A stretch of 23,624 bases of DNA, from assembly GCA_944342125.1 (NCBI GenBank), contig CALVMF010000008.1, forward strand, positions 1 through 23,624, in the 5' to 3' direction. Positions 6,176 to 13,852 of this stretch are shown here, piece by piece. The position numbers were made by a program, and so were the translations under genes. How positions within the stretch are numbered: position 1 is the stretch's first letter; every line of letters starts with the position of its first letter. This DNA is from an uncultured Bacilli bacterium. GTDB lineage: Bacteria > Bacillota_I > Bacilli_A > RFN20 > CAG-826. Under the pieces are notes generated by a model, which made no database searches, was not told where the DNA came from, and saw only the letters and a list, made by a program, of their open reading frames with translations.

Positions 6176-7598
6176 AGTTGATACCTTCTTTATCTAAAAT
6201 ATCTCTTGCAATAAAGACGCCATTTGCTCCAGCTTGAGCTAGACCTCTAGTTATACCAGCTCCATCGCCACCTACATACAAATTTTTAATGCAAGTTTCA
6301 AAATTATTAGCGCATTCTACTCTATCGCTATAAAATTTAGCTTCAACTCCATAAAGTAAGGTGTGGGCATTAGCAATGCCAGGGGTAATATGATCTAAAG
6401 CTTGGATCATTTCGATGATTGATTGCATAGTTTTATAAGGTAAAACTAAACCTAAATCACCAGGAACTGCTTCTTTTAAGGTAGGAACGACAAAGCCTTC
6501 TTCGATACGTTTATAAGTGCTTCTTCTTCCTTTAATTAAGTCGCCATATCTTTGAACGATTACGCTACCATTAGAAAGTTTATTTGCAAGTGCAGAAATT
6601 TCTTCAGCGTATTCGTTACTGTCTTTAAAAGGTTCTGTAAAAGTATGGGAAACAAGTAAAGCAAAATTTGTGTTATTGCTTCCTAATGTTGAAGAATTAT
6701 AAGCGTGACCATTAGCGGTAATAATGCCATTATTATTTTCAACAACGACATGGCCGCTTGGATTTGAACAAAATGTTCTAACTTTTGTTCCTACAGAAGT
6801 CGAATAAATGAATTTGCCTTCGTATAGTTTTTCATTTATTTCGCTCATAATAACATCGTTTGTTTCAACTCTAACCCCAATATCAACTCGGTTATTTGTA
6901 AGTTTAACTTTATGCTTTCTGAGGCATTTAGATAACCATTGTGAGCCAGGTCTACCAACATTTAAGACAACATACTTGCCTAAATATTGATTGCCTTTTT
7001 CATCAACAACTCCGCAAATCTCACCTTTTTCAACGATAATATCTGTGATATGTGTGTTAAAAAGCATTTTAACGCCATCTTTTAAAAGTTGTTCATATAT
7101 CGAAGTTAGAAGTTTTAAGTTAACTTCGGTGCCAAGATGTCTAACTTGAGAACGAAGAAGTTTTAAGCCAACAGCTAAACCTCTTTTTTCAATATCAAGT
7201 ATTTCTTGAGTATTTGGATTGGTAATTTCTTTAGGTGCTCCATGATCTAGATTTATTTTATCGACATATCGAATTAAGTCGACAACTTCTTCTTTAGGGA
7301 TGTATTCATCCATCCAACCACCAAATTCATTAGTAATATTGAATTTACCATCCGAAAATGCACCACATCCACCAAATCCACTTGTCATGGAACAGCTTGG
7401 ATAACATTCACTTTTGCCATAAATATCTTGTGGACATTGTTTAATTACGCCTTTTAATATTGGACAAGTACGATGATAGATATCTTTTCCTTTATCGATT
7501 AAAAGGACATTACAGTTTGGATTTCTTTTTTTAAGCTCATAGCAGAGATAAATTCCACATGGACCAGCCCCTACAACTACTACATCATATTTTTCCAT
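6165..7598 (-). CDS. FAD-dependent dehydrogenase (NAD(P)/FAD oxidoreductase family)
   Basis: A soluble flavoprotein of 477 aa. The N-terminal Rossmann FAD site is GAGPCG at residues 10-15 with an acidic Asp35 at the end of the second strand, and the C-terminal FAD contact is GGDGAGITRGLAQAGANG near 445-462. It resembles the uncharacterised COG2509-type FAD-dependent dehydrogenases. A cysteine-rich stretch at residues 45-78 (Cys45, 55, 65, 69, 78) precedes a GGCGAFSDGK loop, and some of these Cys may be redox-active or bind a metal. The substrate is unknown. It is first in the cdaA operon, with GAGGG eight bases before ATG and a -10 element upstream. Confidence 0.9.
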   Translation of the reverse strand: MEKYDVVVVGAGPCGIYLCYELKKRNPNCNVLLIDKGKDIYHRTCPILKGVIKQCPQDIYGKSECYPSCSMTSGFGGCGAFSDGKFNITNEFGGWMDEYIPKEEVVDLIRYVDKINLDHGAPKEITNPNTQEILDIEKRGLAVGLKLLRSQVRHLGTEVNLKLLTSIYEQLLKDGVKMLFNTHITDIIVEKGEICGVVDEKGNQYLGKYVVLNVGRPGSQWLSKCLRKHKVKLTNNRVDIGVRVETNDVIMSEINEKLYEGKFIYSTSVGTKVRTFCSNPSGHVVVENNNGIITANGHAYNSSTLGSNNTNFALLVSHTFTEPFKDSNEYAEEISALANKLSNGSVIVQRYGDLIKGRRSTYKRIEEGFVVPTLKEAVPGDLGLVLPYKTMQSIIEMIQALDHITPGIANAHTLLYGVEAKFYSDRVECANNFETCIKNLYVGGDGAGITRGLAQAGANGVFIARDILDKEGINYAN

Positions 7599-7617
7599 AC
7601 AAAACCCTCATTGACTT

Positions 7618-7650
7618 TAATATTATACATAATATTAAGTTAGTGAAAAA
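7618..7650 (-). promoter_or_regulatory. Promoter and palindrome of the FAD dehydrogenase/cdaA operon
   Basis: On the minus strand TATAAT (7622-7627) lies 23 bases before the ATG, with a weak -35 (TTTTCA at 7644-7649, 16-base spacer). The -10 sits within a perfect palindrome, 7618-7637, TAATATTAT and ATAATATTA around two bases. The palindrome shares GTATAATATTA with the one upstream of tRNA-Glu. Confidence 0.55.
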
Positions 7651-7662
7651 TCAGTTTTTAGC

Positions 7663-7690
7663 AAAAATGTGTTGAGTTAACACGATTTTT
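7663..7690 (-). terminator. Rho-independent terminator after the nitroreductase gene
   Basis: On the minus strand AAAAATC-GTGTT, loop AACTC, AACAC-ATTTTT forms a 5-bp core with five outer A-T pairs, beginning about 10 bases after the stop codon at 7700. The run of T makes it terminator-like. Being A-rich on the other side, it would also work on the plus strand, where there is no gene. Confidence 0.65.
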
Positions 7691-7699
7691 ATACAAAAT

Positions 7700-8224
7700 C
7701 TACTTAAGATAACTTATTGTATGTTCTTTCCTTTCTTTTGCCAAAGGAAATTCGTTAGTGTAGCCAATTGCAGCTGAGCCAATTACTCTATAACCTTCAG
7801 GCACTCCAGCTTCTTTTAAAAGTTCCATAAACTTTGGATTTTTATATAAAATTGGTTCGCCTAGTTGATTAATCCAGCAACTCCCTAAGCCTAATGCTCT
7901 AGCTGATAAAAATATATTTTCTAGTGCACATGACCCATCGTGATCATAAATTAAATTGCCATCTTTATGAGAAACAATAATTAAAAGTGGAGCGTGATAA
8001 GTGACATTATAATTAGGATTAGAAAAGGTTTCGCCAATTATTTTGCTCATTTTAGCTAACCAATCTTTATTAGTGATGACCGAAAAATGCCAGCCTTGAT
8101 TATTCATCGCACTAGGAGCAAATTTAGCGGCTTCTAAAATTGTTTCAATATCTTTATCGCTAACTTCTTTATCTAAATAATTTCTTACACTTCTTCTTGA
8201 TAAAATACATTCTAAAGCATCCAT
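7700..8224 (-). CDS. Nitroreductase-family flavoprotein
   Basis: An FMN-dependent oxidoreductase of the nitroreductase fold, 174 aa from this start. The family signature is present: RRSVRNY at about residues 10-16 (FMN phosphate and isoalloxazine contacts), APSAMNNQGWHF at about 36-47, and the C-terminal GLGSCWIN and GYRVIGSAAIGY segments that shape the flavin pocket. Its physiological substrate cannot be told from sequence; relatives act on nitroaromatics, quinones or flavin. An in-frame ATG 11 codons upstream is possible, but GCGAGGAATTAAT precedes ATG 8224, which I chose. It stands alone between a terminator and a 142-base gap from the natB-like gene. Confidence 0.9.
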   Translation of the reverse strand: MDALECILSRRSVRNYLDKEVSDKDIETILEAAKFAPSAMNNQGWHFSVITNKDWLAKMSKIIGETFSNPNYNVTYHAPLLIIVSHKDGNLIYDHDGSCALENIFLSARALGLGSCWINQLGEPILYKNPKFMELLKEAGVPEGYRVIGSAAIGYTNEFPLAKERKEHTISYLK

Positions 8225-8366
8225 ATTAATTCCTCGCTTGTATTTATATTTTATCAAAATATCGAAAATATGTTTTGTTCTCTTTGAGCCTTTTTTAAAT
8301 CCTTCAGGATTTTTAATCTCACAAATTTTTATAAAATATATGATTTTTGCGTGGTTTTATTAATAA

Positions 8367-9584
8367 CTAACGTTGAAACATAATATTTTCATTATTAAAC
8401 ATCTTCGCTGATAAAAAGACTAATAGTCCTGAAAAAATTATGTTAATTGATACCGTTACTGCAAGATAAGGGACAATAGAAGCAAGATTAGATTCGGTGA
8501 TTATTAAATTCATAGATGAAACAATATTTAATAAAGGTATAAAGGCAAATCCAATATTTGACATATCAATTGCAAAAGGAATAACGGCTGAAATCATTAA
8601 AATTGTCATAAGCGGAGTCAAATAGCTTCCTGCTTCTTTAATTGATTTTGCAAAGGTTGAAATAAGAAGACCAAGCGTCACAAATAAAATTAAGGACGTA
8701 ATCATTAAAAGAAGGAGCATGATAAATGAACCAGCACTAAAAATTATGCCAATGGAAGCATCGGTTCCATATAAACTAGGTAATGAGAAGATTAATCCTA
8801 AAAATGAAACAGTTCCGCTTGTTAAACTAATCAAAGTTAACGCACTAATTTTACCTAAAGCTAATTCACTTCTTTTAATCGGAGTCATTAGTAAAGAAGC
8901 AAGGGTTCCTCTTTCTTTTTCGCCAGCAATTGCTTCAGGGCAGATTGAAATAACTGTCGAAAATAGTAATGAGATAGTCACTAAAGGAATTACGAAACTC
9001 ATTACATTTTTAAAGGTATAGTTCTCAGTGCTTAAATTTGCATCGATAAAAGCACCATTTTCTAGGTTAACTGTATAATTTGTGTAAGATTCCGTTAATA
9101 AAGAAGATAAAAGGGTGTATAAATAAGTCGCATTTTGACTACTCCCATCATAAAACAAGGAAATATTTACTTTTTTCTCACTGCCTTCTTGATAAATACT
9201 TTCATCAAACTTATCTTCAAAAACAACTAAAACATCATATTGATGATCTTTTATCGCATCTTTATATTCATCCACTTCATCTAAAGAAATGTAATGATAA
9301 TCGGTTTTATTAGTTTTTTCAGAAAGAGCAATATATTGATTTAAATTCTCAAAAAGTAAAGGCGCAGTGCTATCGCTTGTTACATTGTTATTCGTTGCAA
9401 CTATTCTATAAGTATAATCTTGAGGAATTTGAGAGGTAGGAGAAAAAGCTGAGGTCACAAATTTTCCCATAAGAGAATATACAAGGAAAATAATAATACC
9501 TGGAAGATATAAAGCAGCGAGCATTCTAGGCTCTGTAAAATATCTTTTTAATTCTTTAAGGAAGATTGTCTTAATATTCTTCAT
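8367..9584 (-). CDS. natB: ABC-2 type permease, NatB-like
   Basis: The membrane half of an exporter, pairing with the ATPase encoded just upstream. The first helix is at residues 22-40, a large external domain spans about 42-190, then five or six helices fall between 194 and 392. This is the layout of NatB, which with NatA exports Na+ in Bacillus. GEKERGTLASLLMTP at 221-235 is the conserved ABC-2 cytoplasmic motif. The start at 9584 is supported by AAGGAGC eight bases upstream and gives the typical MKNIKTIFLKELKRYF amino end; an ATG nine codons earlier has no such site. It overlaps the ATPase gene by 14 bases. The ion specificity is inferred from family resemblance only. Confidence 0.85.
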   Translation of the reverse strand: MKNIKTIFLKELKRYFTEPRMLAALYLPGIIIFLVYSLMGKFVTSAFSPTSQIPQDYTYRIVATNNNVTSDSTAPLLFENLNQYIALSEKTNKTDYHYISLDEVDEYKDAIKDHQYDVLVVFEDKFDESIYQEGSEKKVNISLFYDGSSQNATYLYTLLSSLLTESYTNYTVNLENGAFIDANLSTENYTFKNVMSFVIPLVTISLLFSTVISICPEAIAGEKERGTLASLLMTPIKRSELALGKISALTLISLTSGTVSFLGLIFSLPSLYGTDASIGIIFSAGSFIMLLLLMITSLILFVTLGLLISTFAKSIKEAGSYLTPLMTILMISAVIPFAIDMSNIGFAFIPLLNIVSSMNLIITESNLASIVPYLAVTVSINIIFSGLLVFLSAKMFNNENIMFQR

Positions 9585-10347
9585 GGCCTTGCTCCTTATA
9601 ATAAAGATCAAAAAAAACGTTATCTAAAGATTTATCTTTGGTGACTTCTTTAAGTTCACCTTCTAAAACCTTTTTTCCTTTTAAAATAATAGCTACTCGG
9701 TCACATAACTTTTCGATAATAGAGAAAATGTGTGTTGAAATAATAATAATCTTATTTTCCTTTTTTAAGTCTAATAAATAATCTTCAACATCTTTACTAG
9801 CCACAATATCTAATCCATTAGTTGGCTCATCAAAAATAATGACATCTGGATTGTTACATAAAGATATCGCTAATGATACTTTTTGCTTCATACCAGTTGA
9901 AAGGTCATGAATTTTAACATCTTTAAAAGCCGAAATTCCAAAACGATTAAAGAGTTTCTCTTTGTTGGCTTTAGTTTCTTCTTCGCTTAAACCATATAAT
10001 CTAGACATATAGGTAAAAGTATAATCTGGTGTGAAGAAATCATCTAATTTTAACTCACTAGTTAAAAAACCAACCTTTTTTCGATAAAAATAAATCTCAT
10101 CATAAATATTTTTATCGTTAAAATAAATTTCTCCAGAATCTGCTTTTATTAAAGAAGCGATAATTCTTAATGCGGTTGTTTTTCCAGCTCCATTTGGACC
10201 TAATAAGCCATAGATTTCGCCTTCTTTAAAGCTAGCTGAAAAATCTTGTAATGCGACAATTCTATCCACATTTGATTTAGAATTTTTCTGTTGCTTTTTA
10301 CTAATTTTAAAACTTTTAGTAATGTTTTCTACTCTTAATTCGTTCAT
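9571..10347 (-). CDS. natA: ABC transporter ATPase, NatA-like
   Basis: The ATP-hydrolysing subunit of the exporter completed by the following permease gene. Walker A GPNGAGKTT is at 50-58, the signature LSTGMKQ at 149-155, Walker B VIIFDEPTNGLD at 169-180 and the switch His at 206. The region after the second strand reads VGFLTSELKLDDFFTP, as in NatA, without the usual Q-loop Gln. A basic insertion (KISKKQQKNSKS) at 14-25 is extra compared with short family members. There is no Shine-Dalgarno sequence near the ATG. Instead TATGGTAGAAT, an extended -10, ends six bases before it, suggesting a leaderless transcript. The mtnN gene lies 93 bases upstream. Confidence 0.88.
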   Translation of the reverse strand: MNELRVENITKSFKISKKQQKNSKSNVDRIVALQDFSASFKEGEIYGLLGPNGAGKTTALRIIASLIKADSGEIYFNDKNIYDEIYFYRKKVGFLTSELKLDDFFTPDYTFTYMSRLYGLSEEETKANKEKLFNRFGISAFKDVKIHDLSTGMKQKVSLAISLCNNPDVIIFDEPTNGLDIVASKDVEDYLLDLKKENKIIIISTHIFSIIEKLCDRVAIILKGKKVLEGELKEVTKDKSLDNVFFDLYYKEQGHEEY

Positions 10348-10353
10348 AGATTT

Positions 10354-10366
10354 ATTCTACCATACC
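10354..10366 (-). promoter_or_regulatory. Extended -10 element at the natA start
   Basis: On the minus strand TATGG-TAGAAT (hexamer 10354-10359) carries the TGn extension. It ends six bases before the natA ATG, so transcription would begin at or next to the start codon. No convincing -35 is seen, as is common with extended -10 promoters. Confidence 0.45.
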
Positions 10367-10440
10367 CCTTTAAATTGCCCTATAATTTTCAGAAAAAGTA
10401 AAGAAATATTTACAATTAAATCCGCAAAAGTTCACTTTTT

Positions 10441-11115
10441 CTATAAAAGTTCTAAGACTTTATTCGCAAATTTGAAGATTGCTTCAGAAGCTCCAATAAC
10501 GTTATCTTCATATTCGCCACCCGAACCACTATCAGAAACTGCTTTTATGGAAACTAGGTCAACGTTATTTTTATAACATGTTAAAACTATCCCAGCGCTT
10601 TCCATATCACAAATATCACAACCATATTCATTTATAAGTTTATTTTTAAAAACTTCATCAGCTATGAATTTGTCTCCGCTTGCGCATCTAACAAATTGAA
10701 CATCCTTAAAATTCCTTTTAATTTTTCTAACATACTTATTGTTAATTGGAATATCAGGAGAAGAAAATTCTTCATATTGAGCAGGTCTAATTTTATCAAT
10801 TAATGAAATATCAAAATCGTAGTGGACGACATTATTAACTAAAAAGACGGTATTGATTTTTACATCATTTCTTAGCGCTCCACAAACTCCATAATTAAGT
10901 ATCAGCTTAACACGATATTTTGTGATTAAAAATTGAGTGATACTTGAAGAAGCGATTTCTCCAATCCCAGATCTAACTATATATAAAGTGTGTTTACCAA
11001 CCTTATAGATAATAGTGCCAAAAGTATCATTCGTTTTTTTACTTTCTTGAAATTTAAAACCATTGAGTGCGGAATTATATTCTTCTTCTGTAGCTAAAAC
11101 TAAACCAATTTTCAT
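10441..11115 (-). CDS. mtnN: 5'-methylthioadenosine/S-adenosylhomocysteine nucleosidase
   Basis: Hydrolyses methylthioadenosine and S-adenosylhomocysteine to adenine and the thioribose product, relieving product inhibition of methylation and polyamine synthesis. At 224 aa it matches the Pfs/MtnN length. Visible landmarks are Glu10-12 at the end of the first strand, SGIGE at 49-53, NYGVCGA at 74-80, ASGDKFI at 145-151, CDMESAG with Glu172, and VSD with catalytic Asp195. The ME-S-AG and NYGVCGA wording departs slightly from E. coli MtnN (MEGAA, NTGSAGG), so another purine nucleosidase specificity is possible. AAGGAGAG lies seven bases before ATG, and the gene starts 16 bases after the ABC exporter gene. 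Confidence 0.88.
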   Translation of the reverse strand: MKIGLVLATEEEYNSALNGFKFQESKKTNDTFGTIIYKVGKHTLYIVRSGIGEIASSSITQFLITKYRVKLILNYGVCGALRNDVKINTVFLVNNVVHYDFDISLIDKIRPAQYEEFSSPDIPINNKYVRKIKRNFKDVQFVRCASGDKFIADEVFKNKLINEYGCDICDMESAGIVLTCYKNNVDLVSIKAVSDSGSGGEYEDNVIGASEAIFKFANKVLELL

Positions 11116-11131
11116 TGCTCTCTCCTTCTAT

Positions 11132-12901
11132 TCATCGCGAAATTTCTAATTGTTCATGTAATTTAAGCTGTGCTTTTTCATTATTATCTCTAAATTGAAG
11201 TTCATAAAGTGTTTTATAAGCTCCGTTTTTAGCGATAAGTTCATCGTGCGTACCAGATTCTTTAATTTCTCCATCCGAGATGACATAAATTTTATTTGCG
11301 TTTCTTATTGTTGATAAACGATGAGCAACGACAATTGTTGTTCTTCCCTTACATAATTCATCCAAAGCGTTTTGAATTAACATTTCGGTTGTATTATCAA
11401 GAGCGCTAGTAGCTTCATCAAGAATTAAAATCGAAGGATTTTTCAAGAAAATTCTAGCTATTGAAATTCTTTGCTTTTGACCACCAGAAAGTTTTACACC
11501 TCTTTCACCTATTTGAGTATCAAAACCTTGAGGTAAAGATTTAACATAATCATAAATGTTTGCTTTTTTGCTTGCCTCAATCAATTCTTCTTCGCTAGCA
11601 TCTAAATTACCATAAAGAATATTGTCCTTAATTGATCCACCAAAAAGAAATACATCTTGTTGAACAATTCCGATTTGTTTTCTTAACGACTCAAGGGTAT
11701 ATTCATTGATATTTTCGTTATCGATATCGATTTCTCCCTTACTTACATCATAAAAGCGAGGAATTAAATGACATATCGTCGTCTTTCCTCCTCCCGAAGG
11801 ACCTACCAAGGCGACTTTTTCGCCACTTTTAATATCAAAAGAAACATTTTTTAAAATTCCTTCACTACTTTTATAGTGAAAGCTTACATTTTTAAAAGAT
11901 ATGTCACCTTTAACTTCTGGACAAATTTTGCTTCCTTCATGGATGTTCTCCTCTTCTTCATCCATAATTTCAACAAATCTTTTAAAACCAGTTGTTCCAT
12001 TTTGAAATTGTTCTACGAAATTAATTAGTTGATTCATTGGTTGAATAAACATATTCACCGAAATAATAAAGGTTGAATAATCAGCAATGTCTATCATTTC
12101 GTTATATAAGAAAATGCCTCCAACTAATAAAACAATTATGTTAAAAACATCGGTGATAAATTGAGACGAGGCAAAGAATTTCCCCATGGCACTAAAAGCT
12201 GAGCTTCTTGCTTTTACAAATTTTTCATTAGTTTTTTCAAACTTTTCTGACTCTTTTTTAGTATTAGTAAAAGCTTTAGTAACTCTAATTCCGGAAATCG
12301 ATGATTCTAAAGAACTATTAACTTCTGCAATAGCAATCTTAGATTCAAGTTGAGCTTTTCTCATTTGTCTTCTAAAGTGAGAAGTTACAAAGAATAAAAA
12401 TGGTACGCAAGCAAATATGATTAAAGCTAAAATCCAATTAATAATCGATAGATAAACAAAACTGGCTAAAAGTGTAAATCCAGCAATAAATATATTTTCA
12501 GGACCATGATGAGCAAGTTCTGATATATCTAAAAGATCATTTGTCATTCGCGACATTATCTTTCCAGTTTCATGCTCATCATAGAATGTATAAGGGAGTT
12601 TTTCTAATTTATTAAACATATCCGAACGCATTTGAGCTTGCATTCTAACACCCATAATATGCCCATAATATTGAATAAAATATCTTAAATACATTCTAAT
12701 TATGTAAACTAGTAAAAGAGAAATAGCACAAATTATAACGAGCTCCAATTTTTTATTAGGTATAAAATCATTTAGCATGTATCTTGTAATAATTGGATAA
12801 CCCATTCCAATAAGCGCTACAAGAAAAGAAGCTATCATATCTAAAGTAAAGATAACTTTATGAGGTTTATAATAAACAATAAATCTTTTTAATAACTTCA
12901 T
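11132..12901 (-). CDS. ABC exporter, fused membrane and ATPase domains
   Basis: A half-transporter of the MsbA/LmrA/BmrA type, acting as a dimer in the cytoplasmic membrane. Six membrane helices lie in about residues 15-295, with the coupling segment YDEHETGKIMSRMTND at 107-122. The nucleotide-binding domain spans about 333-575, with Walker A GPSGGGKTT at 367-375, Q-loop Gln414/415, signature LSGGQKQR at 471-478, Walker B ILILDEATSALD at 491-502 and His527. All are intact. The substrate (lipid, drug or peptide) cannot be deduced; there is no peptidase domain. There is no clear Shine-Dalgarno sequence before the ATG. It runs in line with the ZIP gene upstream (83-base gap) and mtnN downstream (16 bases). 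Confidence 0.92.
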   Translation of the reverse strand: MKLLKRFIVYYKPHKVIFTLDMIASFLVALIGMGYPIITRYMLNDFIPNKKLELVIICAISLLLVYIIRMYLRYFIQYYGHIMGVRMQAQMRSDMFNKLEKLPYTFYDEHETGKIMSRMTNDLLDISELAHHGPENIFIAGFTLLASFVYLSIINWILALIIFACVPFLFFVTSHFRRQMRKAQLESKIAIAEVNSSLESSISGIRVTKAFTNTKKESEKFEKTNEKFVKARSSAFSAMGKFFASSQFITDVFNIIVLLVGGIFLYNEMIDIADYSTFIISVNMFIQPMNQLINFVEQFQNGTTGFKRFVEIMDEEEENIHEGSKICPEVKGDISFKNVSFHYKSSEGILKNVSFDIKSGEKVALVGPSGGGKTTICHLIPRFYDVSKGEIDIDNENINEYTLESLRKQIGIVQQDVFLFGGSIKDNILYGNLDASEEELIEASKKANIYDYVKSLPQGFDTQIGERGVKLSGGQKQRISIARIFLKNPSILILDEATSALDNTTEMLIQNALDELCKGRTTIVVAHRLSTIRNANKIYVISDGEIKESGTHDELIAKNGAYKTLYELQFRDNNEKAQLKLHEQLEISR

Positions 12902-12984
12902 CTATCTACTCAACTTTTTCCATTCTTTTAACTCGATATTTAATAAAATAGTTAATTTTTGCGCCATTTTTTTAAAATTTAGAA

Positions 12985-13791
12985 CTAACTTAACAAAACA
13001 TCTAACACCATCATGAGCAAAAATCCGATAATAAATGATATGATGCCATAATGGTTTTTACCTTCTCCACTAACAGCCGTTGGAACCAAATCTTCAATCG
13101 TAACATAAATCATACAGCCAGCTGCTAAAGACAAAGCCCAAGGCATTAAAGGTTGAATAAAGTAAGCTAGTAAAACACCTAACACACCAACAATAGGTTC
13201 AACGACTCCAGTTGCTGTTCCATAAAGGAAAGCCTTATTAGCAGATGATGTTTCAGTTTTAAAAGGTAAAGAAACTATCGCTCCTTCAGGAATATTTTGA
13301 ATCGCAACGCCTAAAGAAAGCATAATTGCTGAACCAAAAACAACAAATAAATCTCCTCCAGTTGTAAAATTAGCTAAAGCAACACCAAAGGTAACTCCAG
13401 TTGATAAGCCTTCAGGAATGTTATGAATAAGAACGGCTAAAAACATTTTTTGTTCGCGACTTATTCTACTTGTTTTAATTCCTTCTTCGTATTTTTCTTG
13501 AGCGTGAATATGAGGAACAAGATGATCTATTCCAAAAATAATAAGAACGCCAATCAAAAATCCTAAAACAATTACTAAAATCGGTGGCATGTAATCAATT
13601 TCGCTTTCCATAGCTGGTAATAATAAGCCAAAAAACGAAGCTGAAAGCATAACTCCTGCCGCAAATCCATTAAATATCTTTCCAAGATTTACGCTCATCG
13701 CTCTATTCTTAAAAATGTAAATAAAGCTAGAACCAAGTGTGGTTCCTAGAAAAGGAACTAATAAACCTAAAACAATAATAAGTACTTCCAT
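12985..13791 (-). CDS. ZIP-family divalent metal transporter
   Basis: Imports zinc or a related divalent metal across the cytoplasmic membrane. At 268 aa with about eight membrane helices it has the ZIP layout. The metal-binding helices carry HNIPEG at 123-128 and QNIPEG at 165-170. Bacterial ZupT/BbZIP proteins have HN..PEG and (H/N/Q)N.PEG at these places. A His/Asp-rich stretch (DHLVPHIH, 89-96) lies in the loop before helix IV, the usual metal-sensing loop, and Glu198 lies in a following helix. Which metal is carried cannot be told. The sequence TGGGGAAAATTTATG supplies a weak ribosome site. It is the first gene of the block running to natB. Confidence 0.9.
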   Translation of the reverse strand: MEVLIIVLGLLVPFLGTTLGSSFIYIFKNRAMSVNLGKIFNGFAAGVMLSASFFGLLLPAMESEIDYMPPILVIVLGFLIGVLIIFGIDHLVPHIHAQEKYEEGIKTSRISREQKMFLAVLIHNIPEGLSTGVTFGVALANFTTGGDLFVVFGSAIMLSLGVAIQNIPEGAIVSLPFKTETSSANKAFLYGTATGVVEPIVGVLGVLLAYFIQPLMPWALSLAAGCMIYVTIEDLVPTAVSGEGKNHYGIISFIIGFLLMMVLDVLLS

Positions 13792-13852
13792 AAATTTTCC
13801 CCAGAAAATAATATCACATTGTAAGGATTTTTATATTTATAAGAATCTTTTT

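Noticed and set aside
8311..8336. Hairpin AAATCC-TTCA-GGATTT between the nitroreductase and natB-like genes
   Set aside because: On the minus strand, where transcription ends, it is followed by AAAAAAGG and not by a T-run. A T-run exists only on the plus strand, where there is no gene to terminate.
8719..9021. Plus-strand open frame of 100 codons inside the natB-like gene
   Set aside because: It lies antisense to a well-supported membrane gene, has no ribosome site or family resemblance, and is explained by the AT-rich coding strand.
10372..10440. AAAAAGTGAA / TTTACTTTTT pairing after mtnN as a terminator
   Set aside because: All but a few pairs are A-T, the loop is about 28 bases, and no clean T-tract follows. 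Not distinguishable from AT-rich background.
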